Positions 60,759 to 64,000 of a stretch of DNA of 64,000 nt are shown in pieces. The translations under genes and the position numbers were made by a program. Source of the DNA: Nitrospirota bacterium (GTDB lineage: Bacteria > Nitrospirota > Thermodesulfovibrionia > UBA6902); contig JACRMS010000008.1 of the NCBI GenBank assembly GCA_016214845.1, positions 1-64,000 on the forward strand, in the 5' to 3' direction. Each line of letters opens with the position of its first letter. Position 1 is the first letter of the stretch. The notes beneath the pieces were generated by a model, which was given only the letters and a program-made list of their open reading frames with translations, had not been told where the DNA came from and did not search any database.

Positions 60759-61535
60759 ATGAAAAAAATCCGGCTCGACCAATTGCTGTTTGACAAAGGC
60801 CTTGTTGAAAGCAGGGAGAAGGCAAAGGCGCTTATCCTTGAAGGCAATGTCCGTGTAAACGGCCTTGTCGTTGATAAGGCAGGCGCGCTGATAAACCCTG
60901 ACGATGCATTGGCGTTAGAAAATAAAATACCCTACGTAAGCCGCGGCGGGTTAAAGCTCAAACACGCGATAGACACTTTCGGCATAGATGTGAAAGACAA
61001 AACAGCAATGGACGCCGGCGCATCAACAGGGGGATTCACTGACTGCCTGCTCCAGCATGGCGCAAAAAAAGTTTACGCAATAGATGTCGGGTACGGACAA
61101 TTGGACTGGCGGCTGAGAAACGATCCGCGCGTTATTTTGCTTGAGAAAACAAATATCAGATATCTCGAAGAGATAGTCAGAAGCCAGAAGTCAGAAGTCA
61201 GAAGTCAGCGCATGGAAGAACTTATGGAAAACAGAATCGATATCGCGACCATTGATGTCTCTTTCATTTCTCTTCTGAAAGTCATACCGCCAGTTATGAA
61301 GTTTCTAAAACCATCCGGCGAAATAATCGCCCTGATAAAGCCGCAGTTCGAGGTAGGCAGAAAAGACGTCGGCAAAGGGGTTGTGAAGGATGAAGGCAAA
61401 CGGCTTGAGGTTGTAGAAAACATAAAGAGCGAATCAGAAAAAATGGGGCTTGATGTAAAAGGAGTAACCGCTTCCCCGATCAAGGGGCCAAAAGGAAATG
61501 TGGAGTATCTTATATATCTGAAGAAAAAAACATAA
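60759..61535 (+). CDS. tlyA: TlyA-type 23S/16S rRNA 2'-O-methyltransferase
   Basis: A 258-residue protein. An S4 RNA-binding domain (residues 1-60) has KIRLDQLLFDKGLVESREKAKALILEGNVRVNG. The methyltransferase domain has YVSRGGLKLKHAID, AMDAGASTGGFTDCLLQHGAKKVYAIDVG (SAM motif) and IATIDVSFISLLKVIP with the catalytic Lys-Asp-Lys-Glu-type residues. Between NIRYLE and IDIATIDVSFIS it carries about a dozen extra residues (EIVRSQKSEVRSQRMEELM), encoded by a 7-base tandem repeat at 61175-61208. It should modify rRNA; hemolysin annotations of this family are usually misleading. Confidence 0.93.
   Translation: MKKIRLDQLLFDKGLVESREKAKALILEGNVRVNGLVVDKAGALINPDDALALENKIPYVSRGGLKLKHAIDTFGIDVKDKTAMDAGASTGGFTDCLLQHGAKKVYAIDVGYGQLDWRLRNDPRVILLEKTNIRYLEEIVRSQKSEVRSQRMEELMENRIDIATIDVSFISLLKVIPPVMKFLKPSGEIIALIKPQFEVGRKDVGKGVVKDEGKRLEVVENIKSESEKMGLDVKGVTASPIKGPKGNVEYLIYLKKKT
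61175..61208 (+). repeat. Heptamer tandem repeat inside tlyA
   Basis: AGTCAGA is repeated nearly five times (61175-61208, one copy reads AGCCAGA). The reading frame shifts through the unit, giving the residues VRSQKSEVRSQ, which are absent from other TlyA proteins I recall. It looks like an in-frame expansion at a surface loop. Confidence 0.85.
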
Positions 61536-61549
61536 CAGGCAGCGCACAA

Positions 61550-62149
61550 TTACCAGCCGCGAAAAAGCCATCTCTTCCAGTCCCAGAAGTGTATGACCCT
61601 TTGCGTAAAATCAACATCTGCGACCCTTGTTGCGAGGTCCCGCAGTTCGGCCCTGTTTTCCTCTATTTTCAGGTCCTGAACTTTTTCGAGGCCGCCGTCG
61701 GCAATGAAATGCCTTATCTTCTCAAGCTCCCCGCCGTCAAGCCACACCCCGTGTTTCCTGCACTCGTCAATTATCACGCCTGATATCTGGCCGAAGTTCT
61801 TCCTGTTCATCAATTTCCCGCACCTGACGCACGGCACATATTCAACCGTATCTATTGCGGGGCCTTTTTGATATTCATCTTTGAAGTTCTCGTTACGGTA
61901 GACATCAGACTCTCTGGTTGAGCGGTGAAATTCTACCTTATCAAGCCACAGCCCCCCGCATTGCGTACAGAGGTCATATTCCTCGCCGTCTTTTCCAATC
62001 AGCTTTAGATCGACTTTGCAGCGCGGGCACACCGGAGGAGCAGGCCTGATATCTTCACCGTTCTGCCCGCCGCAAAGAGGGCAGGTTGTGTATTTCACGT
62101 TTATATTTTTCCCGCAGTGGGCGCAGCACTTTGTCTTATTTTCTGTCAT
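61550..62149 (-). CDS. Zinc-ribbon protein with two zf-TFIIB-like domains
   Basis: A 199-residue protein with several Cys pairs. CCAHCGKNINVKYTTCPLCGGQ is an N-terminal zinc ribbon. CPRCKVDLKLIGKDGEEYDLCTQCGGLWLDKVEFHR and CVRCGKLMNRKNFGQISGVIIDECRKHGVWLDGGELEKI are two zf-TFIIB-like units with the GLWLD/GVWLD motif. The C-terminus is charged and ends WDWKRWLFRGW. The function is unknown; the family is widespread in environmental bacteria. The second ATG (62149) is preferred because AGGTG lies seven bases ahead. Confidence 0.82.
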   Translation of the reverse strand: MTENKTKCCAHCGKNINVKYTTCPLCGGQNGEDIRPAPPVCPRCKVDLKLIGKDGEEYDLCTQCGGLWLDKVEFHRSTRESDVYRNENFKDEYQKGPAIDTVEYVPCVRCGKLMNRKNFGQISGVIIDECRKHGVWLDGGELEKIRHFIADGGLEKVQDLKIEENRAELRDLATRVADVDFTQRVIHFWDWKRWLFRGW

Positions 62150-62242
62150 CGGCATTCACCTGTATTTAATTCGAATTTTGTTTGAAATTTCTTGAGTCCG
62201 GGAAAAGAGAACAGGACGAGGTTTTTTGAAGGTTAAAAACAA

Positions 62243-62275
62243 CTGGATTCCGGCTTAAAGACTGCCAGAATGACA
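62243..62275. repeat. Possible REP-like intergenic element
   Basis: CTGGATTCCGGCTTAAAG and GACTGCCAGAATGACAGAC form an imperfect palindrome (GGC...GCC) resembling the CTGGATTCC...GAATGACA repeats scattered between genes in some Nitrospirota and Deltaproteobacteria. Only one copy is visible here, so the assignment is tentative. Confidence 0.35.
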
Positions 62276-62314
62276 GACAAACAGCGCGTCTAATCAGGCA
62301 CTACTTATAAAGAA

Positions 62315-62980
62315 TCAAACCATATTTTCGCTCATGGCCTGGCGAATTGCGAACATCAGCAGCTCATGATAGTTCCTGAAATTCATTTTCCGTTTGATAT
62401 GGTCAATGTATGTCTCTATGGTTTTAACGCTGAGATTTAATTTTGCCGAGATCTGCTGTGTCTTCATTCCGAAGCCGATCAACTGAAACACCTCAAGCTC
62501 GCGGTTGCTGAGACACGCAACAGGAGAACTTTGGACCTCAAACTGGTTGGGAGCCAACTTGTTTATAATATTTTTCTGTATTTTTTCACTTACGTATATT
62601 TCTCCATTCAGGATGGCCCTTATTGCCGATATAACTTTTTCAGGGGCCTCGGTCTTCATAATATATCCATTGGCGCCTGCCCTGAGACAGCGCTCTGCAT
62701 ATGCGGATTCATCATGCATGGAAAAGACCAGAATCAAGATTAACGGATGAAGATTTCGTAAATCCTCCATAAGCCGGAGCCCGCTGCCCTGTCCAAGAGA
62801 AATATCAAGGACCGCGATATCAGGCTGGAGCTCTTCAATTCCCTGTATCGCACCTTTATAGTCACAGGCTTCGCCGCAAACAATAAATCCCGTCTCTTTA
62901 TCAATAAACTGCGCAAGCCCCTGGCGCAGTAAGGGATGGTCGTCAACTATAAATATTTTATGCTTTGATCCCTGTTTCAC
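62315..62980 (-). CDS. NarL/LuxR-family response regulator
   Basis: A 221-residue regulator. The receiver (about 5-125) has IFIVDDHPLLRQGL, the phospho-Asp in IAVLDISLGQGSG and Lys in GYIMKTEAPEK. The LuxR helix-turn-helix (about 155-215) has LSNRELEVFQLIGFGMKTQQISAKLNLSVKTIETYIDHIKRKMN. No kinase gene is adjacent in the window. The gene starts directly after the stop of the Cys-rich protein gene (62981), so the two are co-transcribed. Confidence 0.92.
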   Translation of the reverse strand: MKQGSKHKIFIVDDHPLLRQGLAQFIDKETGFIVCGEACDYKGAIQGIEELQPDIAVLDISLGQGSGLRLMEDLRNLHPLILILVFSMHDESAYAERCLRAGANGYIMKTEAPEKVISAIRAILNGEIYVSEKIQKNIINKLAPNQFEVQSSPVACLSNRELEVFQLIGFGMKTQQISAKLNLSVKTIETYIDHIKRKMNFRNYHELLMFAIRQAMSENMV

Positions 62981-63256
62981 TTATACCCTGTAAATTCTAT
63001 AAATTTCTTTTCTGACAGGACAATTGCAAGTACTGGAATAACCAAAAGACATCGAGTAATTACAAAGACTGCTGTTGGATGGCTTTATAAAAATAATCTT
63101 GTTATTAATGCCTTCCTCGATTTCGCAAAGGCATTCTTTTTCACCCTGCAGACAGGAAAAATTCATCTGGCATTTATCTGCCTTAGTTAACGTGTCTGCG
63201 CTGACTTTAAATTCCGCTCTGTTTCGGCTGCTATGTGTCCCTGTATTCTCTTCCAT
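62981..63256 (-). CDS. Small cysteine-rich protein of unknown function
   Basis: A 91-residue soluble protein. The start is ATG 63256 behind a GGGGGG ribosome binding site; the frame is open 14 codons further. The C-terminal 60 residues carry eight cysteines in the pattern CQMNFSCLQGEKECLCEI, LCNYSMSFGYSSTCNCPVRKEIYRIY. I have the impression of similar small proteins in Nitrospirota and related anaerobes, where the CxCPVRxEIY ending recurs, but no function is known to me. The spacing suggests zinc or iron-sulfur binding. It is encoded between two response regulator genes. Confidence 0.7.
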   Translation of the reverse strand: MEENTGTHSSRNRAEFKVSADTLTKADKCQMNFSCLQGEKECLCEIEEGINNKIIFIKPSNSSLCNYSMSFGYSSTCNCPVRKEIYRIYRV

Positions 63257-63355
63257 AATTGCCCCCCTTTGCAGTAGCCCGGCATGTACTCTTAACAAAC
63301 ATGCAATGGCATACTGACAAGCTATATGATATTAGCGGAACAGCCCGATAAAATC

Positions 63356-63375
63356 ACCTGTCCGAAAGGACAGGT
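63356..63375. terminator. Perfect GAAA-loop hairpin
   Basis: ACCTGTCC-GAAA-GGACAGGT forms an eight-base perfect stem with a GNRA-type loop. On the minus strand it is followed by GATTTTATC, so it may be a weak terminator for the response regulator gene that ends at 63410, or an operator. Confidence 0.5.
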
Positions 63376-63409
63376 ATGGTTTTGGCGTGGTTAGGAAAGT
63401 GGATGAGGG

Positions 63410-63988
63410 CTACCGGGGGGCGATTATGCCTTTTTCGATTGCGATCGCTACTGCCTGAGCCCTGTTTACAGCGTTGAGTTTTTGCATGATGTTATTGATG
63501 TGGAATTTCACAGTCCGTGCGCTTATATTGAGGATCAGAGAGATGTCGTCTGAATTCTTTCCCTCTATCAGCCAGTTAAGCACTTCCTGCTCCCGCACTG
63601 AAATACCGTGGGCATTACTGCTGCTCTGGCGGATAAGGACAGCTTCTTTGATAATTGTTGTTATCTCATTATTCCTGATGGGCTTGGTAATATAATCAAG
63701 CGCGCCCAGTTTTATCGCCTGCACAGCGTCCTTTATTTCCCCGTATCCGGTCAGCATGATCACTACTGCGTTCTTGTTTGCCTTCTTGATCTCCTTCAGC
63801 ACTTCCATCCCGTCAATCCCCGGAAGCCTGATGTCTAACAAAATTATCCCCGGCGAATGTGCGCTGAATTCTTTCAGGGCCTGGATGCCGTCACTCGCGG
63901 CAATGGCTTCACATCCCTGAAAGGCTACAATATCCGAAAGGAGCATTCGCATCTCCCGGTCATCGTCAATGATCAGTATTTTTTCCAT
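63410..63988 (-). CDS. FixJ/LuxR-type response regulator
   Basis: A 192-residue regulator. The receiver has ILIIDDDREMRMLLSD, phospho-Asp in ILLDIRLPGIDG and Lys in YITKPIRN. The C-terminal HTH reads SVREQEVLNWLIEGKNSDDISLILNISARTVKFHINNIMQKLNAVNRAQAVAIA. This is the FixJ-like short-linker form. It is the second LuxR-type regulator here, with a Cys-rich protein in between. The start lies 12 bases from the window edge; its control region and any kinase are outside the window. Confidence 0.92.
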   Translation of the reverse strand: MEKILIIDDDREMRMLLSDIVAFQGCEAIAASDGIQALKEFSAHSPGIILLDIRLPGIDGMEVLKEIKKANKNAVVIMLTGYGEIKDAVQAIKLGALDYITKPIRNNEITTIIKEAVLIRQSSSNAHGISVREQEVLNWLIEGKNSDDISLILNISARTVKFHINNIMQKLNAVNRAQAVAIAIEKGIIAPR

Positions 63989-64000
63989 ATCCTGACATAC

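Noticed and set aside
1-64000. CRISPR arrays, rRNA and tRNA genes, known riboswitches (including c-di-GMP types)
   Set aside because: I looked for regularly spaced repeats, conserved rRNA segments, cloverleaf ends and GEMM-type cores and saw none; small tRNAs cannot be fully excluded by eye.

Overview
The window is dominated by one very large exopolysaccharide (EPS) locus of the PEP-CTERM/exosortase A type. The organism is Gram-negative: it has Wza- and Wzz-like export proteins, an outer-membrane beta-barrel, lipoproteins and sigma-54 control. Gene content and style (NtrC-type regulators, zf-TFIIB and small Cys-rich proteins, an ispA-dxs-tlyA block) suggest a Nitrospirota (Thermodesulfovibrionia-like) or deltaproteobacterial lineage. 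This is an inference from gene style; no rRNA or other phylogenetic marker is present.

Layout. (1) 1-140: the end of an insertion sequence with the start of its transposase. (2) 622-3683, plus strand: a small Fn3 lipoprotein and a secreted beta-helix protein with tandem Fn3 repeats, closed by a bidirectional terminator at 3687-3729. (3) 3789-46998: about 43 kb with every gene on the minus strand. Read in the direction of transcription (right to left) it begins with a pseudo-receiver protein and the TPR lipoprotein PrsT. The export and assembly genes follow (Wza-like, Wzz-like, tyrosine autokinase, beta-barrel, secretion ATPase). Next come the exosortase A-associated amidotransferase, ACP, acyl-CoA ligase, exosortase and EpsI. 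After those are sugar-modifying enzymes, acetyltransferases, a 4,6-dehydratase, DUF362 and radical SAM proteins, many glycosyltransferases and deacetylases, the Wzx flippase, an O-antigen-polymerase-like protein, and finally an aminotransferase and the initiating sugar transferase. (4) 47351-50636, minus strand: an NtrC-type sigma-54 activator, its NtrB-like kinase and a FeeM/LuxI-fold acyltransferase. (5) 51252-51881, plus strand: the only recognisable PEP-CTERM substrate. (6) 51929-55281, minus strand: dTDP-rhamnose genes rfbA, rfbC, rfbB and rfbD. (7) 55575-61535, plus strand: a GAF/kinase-like/HD-GYP-like protein, ispA, dxs and tlyA. (8) 61550-63988, minus strand: a zinc-ribbon protein, two LuxR-type response regulators and a small Cys-rich protein.

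How it works together. The sugar transferase and glycosyltransferases would build a lipid-linked repeat unit. Wzx flips it, the polymerase-like protein extends it, and the Wzz/kinase/Wza/beta-barrel set controls length and export. The exosortase would process PEP-CTERM proteins such as the 51252 product. Perfect matches to the sigma-54 consensus lie before the pseudo-receiver/prsT unit (47044-47059, with an inverted-repeat candidate enhancer near 47271-47287) and before the PEP-CTERM gene (50931-50946). A weaker one lies before the GAF/HD-GYP gene (55494-55509). This fits a sigma-54 circuit driven by the NtrC-type regulator encoded between them.

The most unusual points are the promoter and operator set, an exosortase separated from its EpsI domain by a one-base frame difference at an A6 run, a receiver without its phospho-acceptor, a signalling protein with both enzymatic domains degenerate, a deacetylase-glycosyltransferase fusion beside its paralogue, and a conserved-looking protein of unknown function at 17054-18181.
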